Positions 50,249 through 59,531 of a DNA stretch of 64,000 nucleotides are shown here, piece after piece; within the stretch, counting starts at the first letter, position 1, and every line of letters starts with the position of its first letter. The notes below the pieces were generated by a model, which was not told the origin of the DNA, ran no database searches, and saw nothing but the letters and a program-made list of their open reading frames with translations. This DNA is from Bacillota bacterium (GTDB lineage: Bacteria; Bacillota; Clostridia; Christensenellales; UMGS416). Both the position numbers and the translations under genes were made by a program. The stretch lies in NCBI GenBank assembly GCA_023435705.1, contig JAEYRH010000008.1:248001-312000 (forward strand), written 5' to 3'.

Positions 50249-50480
50249 CTCGCCCCCCAACCCCCTCCCTCCAGAAGAAACCCTCACCCCCCAACCCCCT
50301 CCCCCATGGGATTGGGGGAGGGGGAGTCTCTTTAGCGGGCCGGGGCTGAGCCTAGCCCGTACATAGACCGCCACACTCAGGCTGTATCGCATGAGTACGG
50401 TCTTCAATGGGTTCGTTGCCTGACTTGTCCCCCTCTTGAGGGGGATGTCGCGTAGCGACAGGGGGAGTCCCCCCTTGACC
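50249..50480. repeat. Three kinds of dispersed repeat in tandem
   Basis: Two units of the CCCTC-(G/A)-CCCCCCAACCCCC type (50249-50324, the second ending CCATGGGATTGGGGGAGG), then GGGCCGGGGCTGAGCC..CCGTACATAGACCGCC (50337-50372), then CCCCCTCTTGAGGGGG and GTCGC-GTA-GCGAC (about 50431-50462). It forms the whole upstream region of the helicase gene. Confidence 0.75.
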
Positions 50481-50504
50481 ACTCCTCCGATCTGCCGTAT
50501 CGTA

Positions 50505-52685
50505 ATGCCATCAGACAAGCACGAGGCAGCATTGGACTTCATTGAGCAGCTTGCGAGCCACCACAACATCCACCTGAACCCACAGCAGCGCCAGGCCGTG
50601 TTGACCACGGAGGGGCCGGTGCTGCTGCTGGCGGTGCCCGGCAGCGGAAAGACCACGGTGCTGGCGGCCCGCACAGCGTTTCTGGTGATGGAGCGCGCCG
50701 TGCCGCCGGAACAGATTTTAACACTCACCTTCAACCGCTCGGCCCGGCTTGATATGGAAGCCCGCTTCCGGTCGCTCTTTCAGGGCCGGGGGGCGGAGGC
50801 GGTGCGGTTTGCCACGATCCACAGCTTCTGCAACTCGGTGCTGCGGCAATACGGCAGCGCGGTGGGCAGGCAGGTGCCACGGCTCATGGAGGACGGCAAG
50901 GCCCGGCTGCTGCGGCAGATCCACAGCGAAATCAACGGCGGCGAGTTTCTGCCGGACGACAGGCTGGAGGAGCTGACCAACGCCATCGGCCTGGCAAAGA
51001 ACCGCATGATGACCGACGAGCAGATTGAAGCCGGCGAATGGGCCACCCGCAACTTCCCGGCGATCTTTGCCGCTTATGAAAGCTATAAGAACCAAAACGG
51101 CTGCATGGACTTTGACGACATGCTGGATAAGGCGCTGGCGGCCTTCCGGGTGATGCCCCGGCTGCTGGAGCGCTGCCGCGACCAATACCGCTATGTGAGC
51201 GTGGACGAGGCGCAGGACGTTTCGCTGCTGCAGCACGAGATCATCCGGCTGCTGGCCGCGCCGCGCAACAACCTTTTCATGGTGGGCGACGAAGACCAGA
51301 GCATCTACGGGTTCCGCGCCGCCAGCCCAGACCGGCTGCTGCGCTTCGAGCAGGACTATCCGGGGGCGAAGGTGCTGCTGATGGAGCGCAATTACCGCTC
51401 CGCCGAGCCGATCATTGCCGCCGCCAACCGCCTCATCCGCCGCAACCGCGCCCGCCGCGCCAAGGCCATGGCAGGCCGGGGTGCCGCAGGCCCCGCCATT
51501 GCGCAGACCACGTTGCCGGAGAGCGCTGGCCTGCCCGGCCATGTGCTGGCCTGGCTCAAGCAAGACTTGAGCGGCAGCCGGGCAGTGCTGCTCAGGGAAA
51601 ACGGATCGGCGCTGGCGCTGATGGACGCGCTGGACCGCGCCGCCGTGCCCTTCACGATGCGGGAGCACAAGGCAGATTTCTTCACCGGCCGCGTGGTGCG
51701 CGACCTGCTGGCGTTCCTCGCGCTGGCCCATGATCCATTGGACGCCGCCGCCCTCCGGCAGATCTACTGGAAGCTGGGCGCCGCCGTGAGCCGCGACCAG
51801 ATGGACGCCGCCGCCCAACTCCTTGCCCGGGGGCAGGCCCCTTCGGCATTGGAGGCGCTGCTGGCGCTGCCGGGCCTGCGCGAAACCACAACCAAACGCC
51901 TATCTGAAGTCCGCGCCGGCATGGCGGAGCTGGCGCAAGCCCCGCTGCGGGATGCCATCGCCCTCGTATTGGACAGGCTCAATTACCGAGATCACCTCAA
52001 AAAGACGTTCGGCGCAGGCCCGGCCATGCTTTCGGCGCTGCACACGCTGGACATCCTTTCCTCCATCATCGCCGGCGTGGGCGACACCCCGGCGTTATTG
52101 GCCCGCATCGACGAGCTTTCAGCCCTTGCCCAGCGCGGCGGCTCCGGCGGCCCCGGCGCATTGACCATCTCCACGGCCCACTCAGCAAAGGGCCTGGAGT
52201 TTGACCATGTGTTGGTGGCAGACCTCATCGATGGCCGGTTCCCCACCGGCAACGCCATCGCCGCTCTGGCCGAGCGCAACGCCGCACCGATGGAGGAGGA
52301 GCGCAGGCTTTTCTATGTGGCGCTCACCCGCGCCCGTCAGACGGCGGAGCTGGTGACCTGCCAGAAGGTGTTGGGGCACAAGGCCGAGCCTTCGAGGTTC
52401 ATCGCCGAGGCGTTGCCAGGCGTAGCACTCAAGCGCGCGCTGGCCAGCCACGCAACCAAGCGGCCTGCGGCCAAGGCTGCAGAAATGCCTTCGGGGATGC
52501 CGGAGGGGCTGGAGCCTGGGGTGGAGGTCATGCACAGGCAGTTTGGGCGGGGGGAAGTATTGGAGGTGGATGGGGAGAGCGGTATCGTGACGGTAAGGTT
52601 TGCGAAGGTGGGGGTGAAGGTGATTTCTGCGGCGTATTGCAGGGTTGCTGGGGATGCAAGGAGAGAGGGTAGCGGTGATGATTGA
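50505..52685 (+). CDS. UvrD/PcrA-family superfamily I DNA helicase
   Basis: A 726-residue SF1A helicase. Q-motif NPQQRQAV, Walker A AVPGSGKTT, motif II VDEAQD, motif III DEDQSIYGFR, motif IV LMERNYRS, motif V TAHSAKGLEFD and motif VI FYVALTRA are all present. The C-terminus (about 680-715) has a PcrA-like SH3/Tudor segment, RQFGRGEVLEVDGESG. Likely roles are DNA repair and displacement of proteins from DNA. ATG 50505 is the natural homologous start but has no ribosome binding site; TTGACC (50475-50480) and TATCGT (50498-50503) just upstream suggest the promoter abuts, or even runs into, the gene. Confidence 0.9.
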   Translation: MPSDKHEAALDFIEQLASHHNIHLNPQQRQAVLTTEGPVLLLAVPGSGKTTVLAARTAFLVMERAVPPEQILTLTFNRSARLDMEARFRSLFQGRGAEAVRFATIHSFCNSVLRQYGSAVGRQVPRLMEDGKARLLRQIHSEINGGEFLPDDRLEELTNAIGLAKNRMMTDEQIEAGEWATRNFPAIFAAYESYKNQNGCMDFDDMLDKALAAFRVMPRLLERCRDQYRYVSVDEAQDVSLLQHEIIRLLAAPRNNLFMVGDEDQSIYGFRAASPDRLLRFEQDYPGAKVLLMERNYRSAEPIIAAANRLIRRNRARRAKAMAGRGAAGPAIAQTTLPESAGLPGHVLAWLKQDLSGSRAVLLRENGSALALMDALDRAAVPFTMREHKADFFTGRVVRDLLAFLALAHDPLDAAALRQIYWKLGAAVSRDQMDAAAQLLARGQAPSALEALLALPGLRETTTKRLSEVRAGMAELAQAPLRDAIALVLDRLNYRDHLKKTFGAGPAMLSALHTLDILSSIIAGVGDTPALLARIDELSALAQRGGSGGPGALTISTAHSAKGLEFDHVLVADLIDGRFPTGNAIAALAERNAAPMEEERRLFYVALTRARQTAELVTCQKVLGHKAEPSRFIAEALPGVALKRALASHATKRPAAKAAEMPSGMPEGLEPGVEVMHRQFGRGEVLEVDGESGIVTVRFAKVGVKVISAAYCRVAGDARREGSGDD

Positions 52686-52739
52686 GCGACAATAGGATGT
52701 ACTCGTAATGATTGGAATATAGTTTAATATTGGCAAGCA

Positions 52740-53492
52740 CTAATCAAGGATACTATTCTTTGTTCTTTCACATTCCTCAATAATAGCGACAATTGCTTCT
52801 CTATCATCTGTTGGGTACCGATAAAGTTTCCAGAGCTTATCAAATAGAGCAACATAGCCGGGATAATGCTCCACTAAATTGAAATATATCTTTTCTATCG
52901 ATTTTTCTATTCTTCCAAAGTCCAGTAGGATTTTACGTTGAAAACACTTCATCATGTCTTTTCCCGTCAAGCGTGAGTATTTTACAATCTCGGCTTTTGA
53001 AATCAAGGATGAAGCGAGTGCGGTTCGGTAGTTACAGATAATAGAATCAAGATTAGGATTCCATAGATCAGCCAACTCTGTATTTAAGATCGAATATTCT
53101 GCAACCGTATAGTTATCTTCACCATAAACACAGATGGAATCGGTCATTACAATAAGCTTGAAATCGAAGTGCCTGTCTATATCATCTTCACTCATATACT
53201 GAATGTCAATTTTGGAAACAATGGGAAACCTCCTGCAAAGATCTTCTAGTAGAGTCTGATGAGGTTGGGGTAAGCCCTGTTGGTTGCTGATTCGTGTCAC
53301 CGCCAGGAAATCAATATCGGAATAGGGGGGAATTGCGTCTCCTCGCGGTACAGATCCAAGCAGGCGAATTTCAACAAGGTACTCTTTTAAACTGTCTTTC
53401 AATAGATTAACGACACAATCAATGATTGGTTGATATTCCAAACCAACATGATTGATCGATGTATGGTTTACTAGAACGATCTGCTTATTCAT
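52740..53492 (-). CDS. Nucleotidyltransferase-domain protein
   Basis: A 250-residue protein with a polymerase-beta-type nucleotidyltransferase motif GSVPRGDAIPPYSDIDFLAV (about 46-65), holding the two catalytic aspartates, and a helical C-terminal part. It may modify a small molecule or tRNA; it is a different subtype from the AadA-like protein at 4567. The gene is AT-rich compared with its neighbours. ATG 53492 lacks a strong ribosome binding site. No obvious partner (HEPN or other toxin-like protein) lies next to it. Confidence 0.7.
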   Translation of the reverse strand: MNKQIVLVNHTSINHVGLEYQPIIDCVVNLLKDSLKEYLVEIRLLGSVPRGDAIPPYSDIDFLAVTRISNQQGLPQPHQTLLEDLCRRFPIVSKIDIQYMSEDDIDRHFDFKLIVMTDSICVYGEDNYTVAEYSILNTELADLWNPNLDSIICNYRTALASSLISKAEIVKYSRLTGKDMMKCFQRKILLDFGRIEKSIEKIYFNLVEHYPGYVALFDKLWKLYRYPTDDREAIVAIIEECERTKNSILD

Positions 53493-53730
53493 GAATTCAG
53501 CCCGATAAGGTCATGGATTCCATATTACATACATAATAACCCCTACATTACGAATATACAATGCTCCTTTCCGCCCCATTTTTCCAACGAACAATATGTC
53601 AAAGTGCATCCATTCCCCACCCCCAGCCTAGCAAAACCTCCGCCTTCCTGCCGGGGGAAGATAAGGCTTGACCGCCCCCTCCACCATTGACGCAAGCCCA
53701 ATTCCTGTTCCGTCCACATCAAGAAAGCGC

Positions 53731-53758
53731 TTTACATTCAAATGATAAATATTATAAT
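53731..53758 (+). promoter_or_regulatory. Promoter of the beta-helix lipoprotein gene
   Basis: TTTACA (53731-53736) and a perfect TATAAT (53753-53758), 16 bp apart, 29 bases before the ATG. A 25 bp stretch further upstream (53591-53615) is nearly repeated before the next lipoprotein gene (56727-56751). Confidence 0.7.
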
Positions 53759-53786
53759 GACTTTGTAAATTCCGGAGGCCCGCTTT

Positions 53787-56018
53787 ATGAAGAAAGTTCT
53801 GTCCTCTTTGCTTGTTATCCTGATGCTGATCTCCCTTTGTTCTTGCGGACAAGCAGCAGTAAATCCAACCACAGCACCAACAACCGAACCGACAGCTGTG
53901 CCGGCGGCTGAGCCAACGCCGAACCCCACCGTTGCGCAAACGGTTGCGCCAACGGTTGAGCCATCAGCTGAAACTTCCGATGACCGGGAAGTGCAGCGCG
54001 CTGTGTCTTACGGTTTTGTGCCGCAGGAGCTGCAGGGCGACTGGAACAAAACGGTGACATATGCCGAGTTCTGCGAAATGCTGACCAATCTGGTCACGCT
54101 CCATGACGCGGCCCAGGCTGCCGCATGGAAGGAGAAAGCCGCGCTGGCGTTGGATTCTGACCGGCTGATGAAGCGGGACGACGGGGCGCTGGCCCTCTAT
54201 TATGCTGCGGACACAATGGGCCTGGCCGATTACAAGGCCAGCTTTGATCTGGAGGGTTATGTCGGCGCTGACAACTGGTGGGGCGGCCTTCAATATGACT
54301 ATCCGCTGTTTGCCGGCTGGGACAAGCTCTGGGTGGATCCGAAAAGCGGCAAGGAGACGGAAAACAAGGTGTTTGCTGTGGCCTGTTGGTTCGTCATCCG
54401 GCGCGTCTCCTCTGTGGATGGCTCAACGCTTTTCGATTTTGACAAGGATGGGTTGATCCGCTTCGGTGACGACTTTACCCGGGAGGCTGCCATCAAGGCC
54501 GCGCTGCGCCTGTATGAGAGCGACTGGGACGTTGCGCTGAAAGCGGACTATACCAAGTGGTGCAGTGAAGAAGCACTGACCTATTTCGCCCAGGCCGATG
54601 CCCGGCGCGAAGAAATCCTGAGCAGCCCCACGAAGGTGAGCTACACCGGCACGGCCTATTACGTTTCCAACAGCGGCAGCGACAAGAAGGACGGCAAAAC
54701 GCCCGCAACCGCATGGGCAACGGTGCAGCGGGTCAATCAGGCAAAGCTGAAGAAGGGCGACGCCGTGTTTTTCGAGCGCGGCGGGCTGTGGCGTTGCGAA
54801 GAGTATCTGATCTGCAAGCAGGGCGTGACCTATTCCGCCTATGGCGAGGGCGAAAAGCCGGTCTTCACCCTCTCGCCGGAGGATGGCGCGGACGCAGACA
54901 AGTGGACGCTCTATCACGAGGGTGCCAACGGGGAGAAGATTTGGGCGTATCACCGGAAGATGTATGACTGCGGCAATCTGTACTTCAACAGCGGAGAGAG
55001 CTGGGCATACAAGGTGGCCCCGCACTGGCGCAAAGGGCGGTGGACGAACGCCGACGGCACGGCTTTCGACGTGAAGAAGCAGCTCTACCGCAACCATGCG
55101 TTCTTTTCCAGCGTGGACAGCGGTCTGCCAAAAACAAAAAAGGTGGAATACATCTGGTATCCGGACTATATCACCGATGGGCCGCTGTATTTCCGCTGCG
55201 ACGAGGGCAACCCAGGCGAGGTTTTCGAGTCCATTGAGTTCGGATGCCGGGGCCGTGGCAGCAACAGCTTCTTTATTGAGTTGCAGAACGGCTGCACGGC
55301 TGATAATCTATGCATCCGTTACGTGGGCACGTCGGGCATCAGTCCCGCCAACTCCGGCAGCAAGATTCAGAATTGCGAAATAGGCTGGTGCGGCGGTGCG
55401 ATGCTTTCAGACAACGGCAAAGAGCCGTTCGCTCCGCCACCGGAGTTGGTCAATGTGGCGGGGGGCGGGACGACTCTTGGCGGCCAGAACAACGCCATTT
55501 TGAATAACTATATCCACGATACATTCCAGGAAGGAATCACGCTGGAGCAAGACAACGGACCGCAACGCAACAGCATTGTCAGCAAAAACCTGATTGAACG
55601 GGCACGCGATGGCATATTAATCGTGCATTACAATACGGATGAGAATGCACCGCCGTTCTGGACGGACGTGGACGTTTCCGAAAACATCGTGATGATGAGC
55701 GGCTTCACCTGGGGCAACACGCAAATCACCCAAGGCTACCCGATGGGAACCGGGCTGGACCTGCCGGAGTATCCCAACACAAACAAGAATCTCCGCATCC
55801 ATAACAACCTGATCTTTGGCTGTTACGGCTGGCTGTTCGTCTGCACGATGACGGGCAAAACACTGCCGGAGGTCTATGACAATACGTTCTGCCCGCTGGC
55901 AGCAAGCACCTTACCGTTCATTGACAAGGGGTATCGGCAATATCCCACCGGGCAGGCGGAAAAAGCCATCGCCGACAAGTTTGGCAACGGCACCAACAAG
56001 GTCATCCTGATCAATTGA
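53787..56018 (+). CDS. Surface lipoprotein with right-handed beta-helix
   Basis: A 743-residue lipoprotein: lipobox LCSC (Cys about 19), then a Thr/Pro/Ala-rich linker (about 24-65), an SLH-like helical region (about 70-270, with VTYAEFCEMLTNLV and FTREAAIKAALRL), and a DUF1565/pectate-lyase-like parallel beta-helix (about 285-740) opening with YYVSNSGSDKKDGKTPATAW. Repeats such as NLCIRYVGTSGISP and NNYIHDTFQEG are helix coils. It probably binds or cleaves polysaccharide at the cell surface. GGAGG precedes ATG 53787. Confidence 0.85.
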   Translation: MKKVLSSLLVILMLISLCSCGQAAVNPTTAPTTEPTAVPAAEPTPNPTVAQTVAPTVEPSAETSDDREVQRAVSYGFVPQELQGDWNKTVTYAEFCEMLTNLVTLHDAAQAAAWKEKAALALDSDRLMKRDDGALALYYAADTMGLADYKASFDLEGYVGADNWWGGLQYDYPLFAGWDKLWVDPKSGKETENKVFAVACWFVIRRVSSVDGSTLFDFDKDGLIRFGDDFTREAAIKAALRLYESDWDVALKADYTKWCSEEALTYFAQADARREEILSSPTKVSYTGTAYYVSNSGSDKKDGKTPATAWATVQRVNQAKLKKGDAVFFERGGLWRCEEYLICKQGVTYSAYGEGEKPVFTLSPEDGADADKWTLYHEGANGEKIWAYHRKMYDCGNLYFNSGESWAYKVAPHWRKGRWTNADGTAFDVKKQLYRNHAFFSSVDSGLPKTKKVEYIWYPDYITDGPLYFRCDEGNPGEVFESIEFGCRGRGSNSFFIELQNGCTADNLCIRYVGTSGISPANSGSKIQNCEIGWCGGAMLSDNGKEPFAPPPELVNVAGGGTTLGGQNNAILNNYIHDTFQEGITLEQDNGPQRNSIVSKNLIERARDGILIVHYNTDENAPPFWTDVDVSENIVMMSGFTWGNTQITQGYPMGTGLDLPEYPNTNKNLRIHNNLIFGCYGWLFVCTMTGKTLPEVYDNTFCPLAASTLPFIDKGYRQYPTGQAEKAIADKFGNGTNKVILIN

Positions 56019-56130
56019 CCGCAGGAAACAAGCAGCTGCGTTGGCTGGCGGGGGGGGCTTGCACTTCAAGGCGGGCCCTCCACGGCGTACATGGGCTTTG
56101 GCAGCGAGAATCTTTGAGTAAAGATGCCAA

Positions 56131-56628
56131 TCAATGCATCCTTGCTTCTTTTTCCACTCTTCGGAAGAACCACCCAATCAGTTTCCTGTTGATATAGAGT
56201 GTGGCAAGCAAAGATAACCATGTGGTGTACCAGCGCCAGTGCTTATACACAATGATGTCAGTATATCGCTCCACCAGCACCTCAACGATGGTGATCCCCG
56301 TGCAATACGCGGCGTAATACAGCAGTTGCTTTAGCCTGCTCTTGTTTTCAGGATAATGCACCATGAAGATCGCGCAAATGGAAGGGTAAACCAAAAACTC
56401 AAATGTGAAGCTCGTCATGTTTGCCTTGGGAAAAAGCCGGACCGGGTATTCGATCAGGCCAAGCTGGACAACGATCAGCCCGAGCACCCACGTGAGGAGT
56501 TGCATGAATAGGAAGGCAACCACCGCAACACTGATCTTGTTTTTGGGAATGAGCAGCAGAAGAGTGGGTATTGTCACCACCCATGCAAAAACGATATACA
56601 GGTATTCCGGATTCCAGTTGCTCTGCAT
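56131..56628 (-). CDS. CBO0543-like membrane protein, second copy
   Basis: A 165-residue protein with about five membrane helices, sharing layout with the protein at 7154: an early W-x-N/Y region, a PENKSR turn, Glu within a helix (TIVEVLVE), and HWRWYTTW near the end. Function unknown. ATG 56628 begins a family-like N-terminus; the longer upstream frame is non-homologous. No good ribosome binding site is seen. It is convergent with the beta-helix gene. Confidence 0.6.
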   Translation of the reverse strand: MQSNWNPEYLYIVFAWVVTIPTLLLLIPKNKISVAVVAFLFMQLLTWVLGLIVVQLGLIEYPVRLFPKANMTSFTFEFLVYPSICAIFMVHYPENKSRLKQLLYYAAYCTGITIVEVLVERYTDIIVYKHWRWYTTWLSLLATLYINRKLIGWFFRRVEKEARMH

Positions 56629-56851
56629 TTCAATATTGTGAGGTAAATTGCGCTGCTTATGCAGGCAATACACATTGGGCAGAAGCCCTGTTTTTTGCTT
56701 ATCCTCCCACCCCATTGTGCCGAAGTACAATATGTCAATATGCATCCATACACAACCACCAGGTCCGTCGAAGCCTCCGCATCCATGGCGAGGCATTCGG
56801 CGGGCTTGTCTGCCCTCTCGACCTCAACGCCCACACTCCAGGAGGCACACG

Positions 56852-57868
56852 ATGAAACCCATGAAGAAGTTTGTTGCATTGGCGCTGGCAATTATGGTGG
56901 CCACGGCATTGGCCGCGTGCGCTCCAGCGGCCCCTACCAGCACCCAGGCACCAATGGCGGCAGACGGCAAGCCCATCTCCATCGGCTTTGCGCAGGTGGG
57001 CGCCGAGTCAGACTGGCGGGCGGCAAACACCAAGTCCATGCGGGAGACATTCTCCGAGGCCAACGGCTACCAGTTTGAGATGGTGGACTGCCAGCAGCAG
57101 CCAGCCCTGCAAATCGAAGCGATCCGCGGCTTCATCAAAAAGGGCGTGGACTACATCGTGCTGGCCCCCATCATCGAGACCGGCTACGACACCGTGCTCG
57201 GCGAAGCCCGGGCGGCCGGAATTCCCGTGATCATCGTGGACCGCATGATTAAGACCTACGACGAAAGCCTGTTCACCGCCTGGGTGGGCTCCAACTTCCT
57301 GCTGGAGGGCTACAGCGCCGTCACGGCGCTGGAAACGGTGCTGGAAAAGCGCGGCGTGCCCGAGGATAAGGCGATCAGCATCATGACAATCCAGGGCACG
57401 ATGGGCTCCTCCGCCCAGTTGGGACGCACGGAGGGCTTCGCCGAGAAGATGCTCAACCACAAAAATTGGATCATGCTGGAGCGGCAGCCCGGCGACTTCA
57501 CCGAAGCATCCGGTGAGCAGATCATGGCTTCGCTGCTGGAGAAATACCCGGAGGTTGACGTGGTCATCTCTGAAAATGACAACATGGCGTTTGGCGCGAT
57601 CAAGGCCATCAAGGCCGCAGGCAAGACCTGCGGGCCCAAGGGTGATATCATCATCATTTCCTTTGACGCGGTGAAGGCAGCCTTCCAGGCGATGACCGAC
57701 GGCAACATTGATGCCGTTGTGGAGTGCAACCCGCTGCACGGGCCCCGCGTGGAAGGCATCATCCGGGCGCTGGAGGCCAACCAGAAAGTGGACAAGATCG
57801 CCTATGTGCAGGAAGAGATCTTCTATGCCGAGGACGCAGCAGAGATCATGCCCAAGCGGACGTATTGA
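56852..57868 (+). CDS. YtfQ-like sugar ABC transporter substrate-binding lipoprotein
   Basis: A 338-residue periplasmic-binding-type lipoprotein (lipobox LAAC, Cys about 22). The start of the mature domain, SIGFAQVGAESDWRAANTKS, closely follows galactofuranose-binding YtfQ; VDYIVLAPIIETGYD and SENDNMAFGAIKA are family landmarks. No permease or ATPase gene is nearby, so it is an orphan or serves a transporter elsewhere. AGGAGG precedes ATG 56852. Its last 15 codons and trailer recur at 58929, beyond the FRG gene. Confidence 0.9.
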   Translation: MKPMKKFVALALAIMVATALAACAPAAPTSTQAPMAADGKPISIGFAQVGAESDWRAANTKSMRETFSEANGYQFEMVDCQQQPALQIEAIRGFIKKGVDYIVLAPIIETGYDTVLGEARAAGIPVIIVDRMIKTYDESLFTAWVGSNFLLEGYSAVTALETVLEKRGVPEDKAISIMTIQGTMGSSAQLGRTEGFAEKMLNHKNWIMLERQPGDFTEASGEQIMASLLEKYPEVDVVISENDNMAFGAIKAIKAAGKTCGPKGDIIIISFDAVKAAFQAMTDGNIDAVVECNPLHGPRVEGIIRALEANQKVDKIAYVQEEIFYAEDAAEIMPKRTY

Positions 57869-57902
57869 TGGGGGAAGATAGCAGAGATTATGCATGGGTG
57901 GG
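57824..57902. repeat. Left copy of 79 bp imperfect direct repeat around the FRG gene
   Basis: It covers the last codons of the sugar-binding gene and the trailer AGCAGAGATTATGCATGGGT. The right copy is 58929-59008; the two agree at roughly four of five positions, and similarity stops abruptly at both ends. Confidence 0.75.
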
Positions 57903-57994
57903 AAGGTGATTGCGGGAGAGTTTGTTAGGATGGCGGAAACAGGTTTAATGAATCGTTGATTCGGAGGACAGTGAAATACACTGATTCGTGTTGA

Positions 57995-58762
57995 TTACGG
58001 TACATACTTTCTCTTGATTTCACTTGCTATGTGCTCAACATCCGGATAGATAAAGCTTCGATTGATTCCAAAATAGTCTAGACTCTCAAGAAAATATCTG
58101 CGTCTGCTCTTGGGAATTACGAGCTTGAACAGCATGTCCGAGGTGCAAATTTCTGTAAGCTTTCTATTTGTATTGTGCACAGTAAATGTGGATTGCTGAG
58201 AATACATCCGCAAATCTTTCTCCGTAGAGCAACAGGCCATTACCTTATCAACAAATCTCTCATCAATCTGTGCCTTTTCTTTAAATGCACGAACGAGCAT
58301 TTCTTGCACGGAGTAGGCATCATTGGGCATGACAAAGTTTCCAAATCCCTGCGAAATGTTCAATAATCGGGGAAATAAAACCCAAATGCAAGCATCAGAC
58401 CCCTTATGTTCTTCAAACCCTTCAGTTGCGAAAAACGCTGCAACAAGCGGCGACATGCTCCAGTCAAGAAGGCGCGTTGGCAAGCCATAATGCTGCATCA
58501 TCGCCATCCAAGCAGAAAAGTTCTCTTTTATGGGTGGATTTGTTATAACCTGCTTTACTCTTATATAGAAATCATTCGTGATGTATGTTTCGCTCTTATC
58601 ATATCCATTTCTTTGTACGGATGGAGTCAACTCCCACGAACTATCTGCCTGGCCCCTATACCAAATTCTTGATCCGTATCGCTTTGTCAACTCTTTTACA
58701 ATTACGAGCAGCTCATCAAGCGACTTTATAAGATACTGCTCCAAAATGTGCACCCCTCTCAT
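57995..58762 (-). CDS. FRG-domain protein
   Basis: A 255-residue protein with an FRG domain, named for its FxxWYRGQ-type motif: IWYRGQADSSWEL near residue 32, then MQHYGLPTRLLDWSMSPL. FRG proteins are often found in defence islands or as toxin-like proteins; activity is not established. The gene is AT-rich and on the strand opposite to the flanking repeat copies. ATG 58762 is tentative; no start has a good ribosome binding site, and a TTG about nine codons later has GAGGGG before it. Confidence 0.75.
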   Translation of the reverse strand: MRGVHILEQYLIKSLDELLVIVKELTKRYGSRIWYRGQADSSWELTPSVQRNGYDKSETYITNDFYIRVKQVITNPPIKENFSAWMAMMQHYGLPTRLLDWSMSPLVAAFFATEGFEEHKGSDACIWVLFPRLLNISQGFGNFVMPNDAYSVQEMLVRAFKEKAQIDERFVDKVMACCSTEKDLRMYSQQSTFTVHNTNRKLTEICTSDMLFKLVIPKSRRRYFLESLDYFGINRSFIYPDVEHIASEIKRKYVP

Positions 58763-58928
58763 TAACTGATATTTGAAACTAGAGTACATGAAAGCACACA
58801 TGTAAGCCCATTATATTTCTTTTGAACTGATTTATCAACGAATTTCCAGATCTGGGTTTGCGTTAACCGAGCAGCTGCAATGTGATATATTTGACCCTCG
58901 CGCTTTCCATGCTCAAAACCGACCCAAC

Positions 58929-58973
58929 TATGCGGAGGATACCGCAAAGATCATTCGAAAGAGGGCGTATTGA
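58929..58973 (+). pseudogene. Duplicated 3' end of the sugar-binding lipoprotein gene
   Basis: Fourteen codons and a stop read YAEDTAKIIRKRAY, against YAEDAAEIMPKRTY at the end of the intact gene, and the following 35 bp also match. It is the right copy of the direct repeat (to 59008). Nothing upstream of 58929 is similar to the gene, so only the tail is present. The stretch 58763-58928 is AT-rich, with no convincing gene. Confidence 0.75.
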
Positions 58974-58998
58974 CAGAACGAAGATAACAGAGATTATG

Positions 58999-59027
58999 CA
59001 TGGGTGGGGTTGTGTGCCCCACCCATG
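58999..59027. terminator. Terminator hairpin beyond the duplicated gene tail
   Basis: CATGGGTGGGG/CCCCACCCATG, a perfect 11 bp stem with loop TTGTGTG, followed by TTTGATT on the plus strand. It starts inside the right repeat copy and is missing after the left one, so the original transcript end probably belongs to this copy. Confidence 0.75.
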
Positions 59028-59045
59028 TTTGATTAATAAGCGAGC

Positions 59046-59501
59046 TTAGTCAGCACGAATAAGCTTTTCGATTTCGGGAATCAATTTCTCTTTCATTTCT
59101 GCCAAGTCAGTTATACTGGGTCTTTTCGTGTCACTATACATTTCCTCTTTTGGAAGCCACCAGACAGGGCCTTTTTCCGGGGTATCGCCGGAATTGCGAG
59201 GGAAGAAATGCCAGTGCATATGCGCCTCTCCGTTGCCAAGCAACTCACAGTTCAACTTCTCAGGTTTGAATGCACTGAATACGGCCTCATAAACAAGCGA
59301 CATTTCTTCCAAGTGTTTCTGTCTGACTTCCTTGGGTAAGTAATGCAGCTCTGTGACATGCTCCTTGCACAAGAACAGGGTGTATCCATAAAAATGCTGA
59401 TGGTCTCCGATTACCACATAACCAGTCTCAAGTTCATAAACAAAATATGGGTTTGAGGATGACTTGATCATTTCAATGCGTTCGCAAATCATGCAATCCA
59501 T
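59046..59501 (-). CDS. HIT-family hydrolase
   Basis: A 151-residue histidine-triad protein: MDCMICERIE starts with the usual zinc-type CxxC, and the active-site motif is HMHWHFFPR near residue 95. HIT proteins hydrolyse or transfer nucleoside phosphoramidates or dinucleotides. The ATG at 59501 is the homologous start. It is 30 bp downstream of the glycosyltransferase gene on the same strand. Confidence 0.9.
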   Translation of the reverse strand: MDCMICERIEMIKSSSNPYFVYELETGYVVIGDHQHFYGYTLFLCKEHVTELHYLPKEVRQKHLEEMSLVYEAVFSAFKPEKLNCELLGNGEAHMHWHFFPRNSGDTPEKGPVWWLPKEEMYSDTKRPSITDLAEMKEKLIPEIEKLIRAD

Positions 59502-59531
59502 GGATTTCCCTCCAGCGCAATAGAATCAAAC

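Noticed and set aside
58762..58947. 61-codon minus-strand frame upstream of the FRG gene
   Set aside because: No ribosome binding site or recognisable family, and it overlaps the duplicated tail region; probably leftover sequence.
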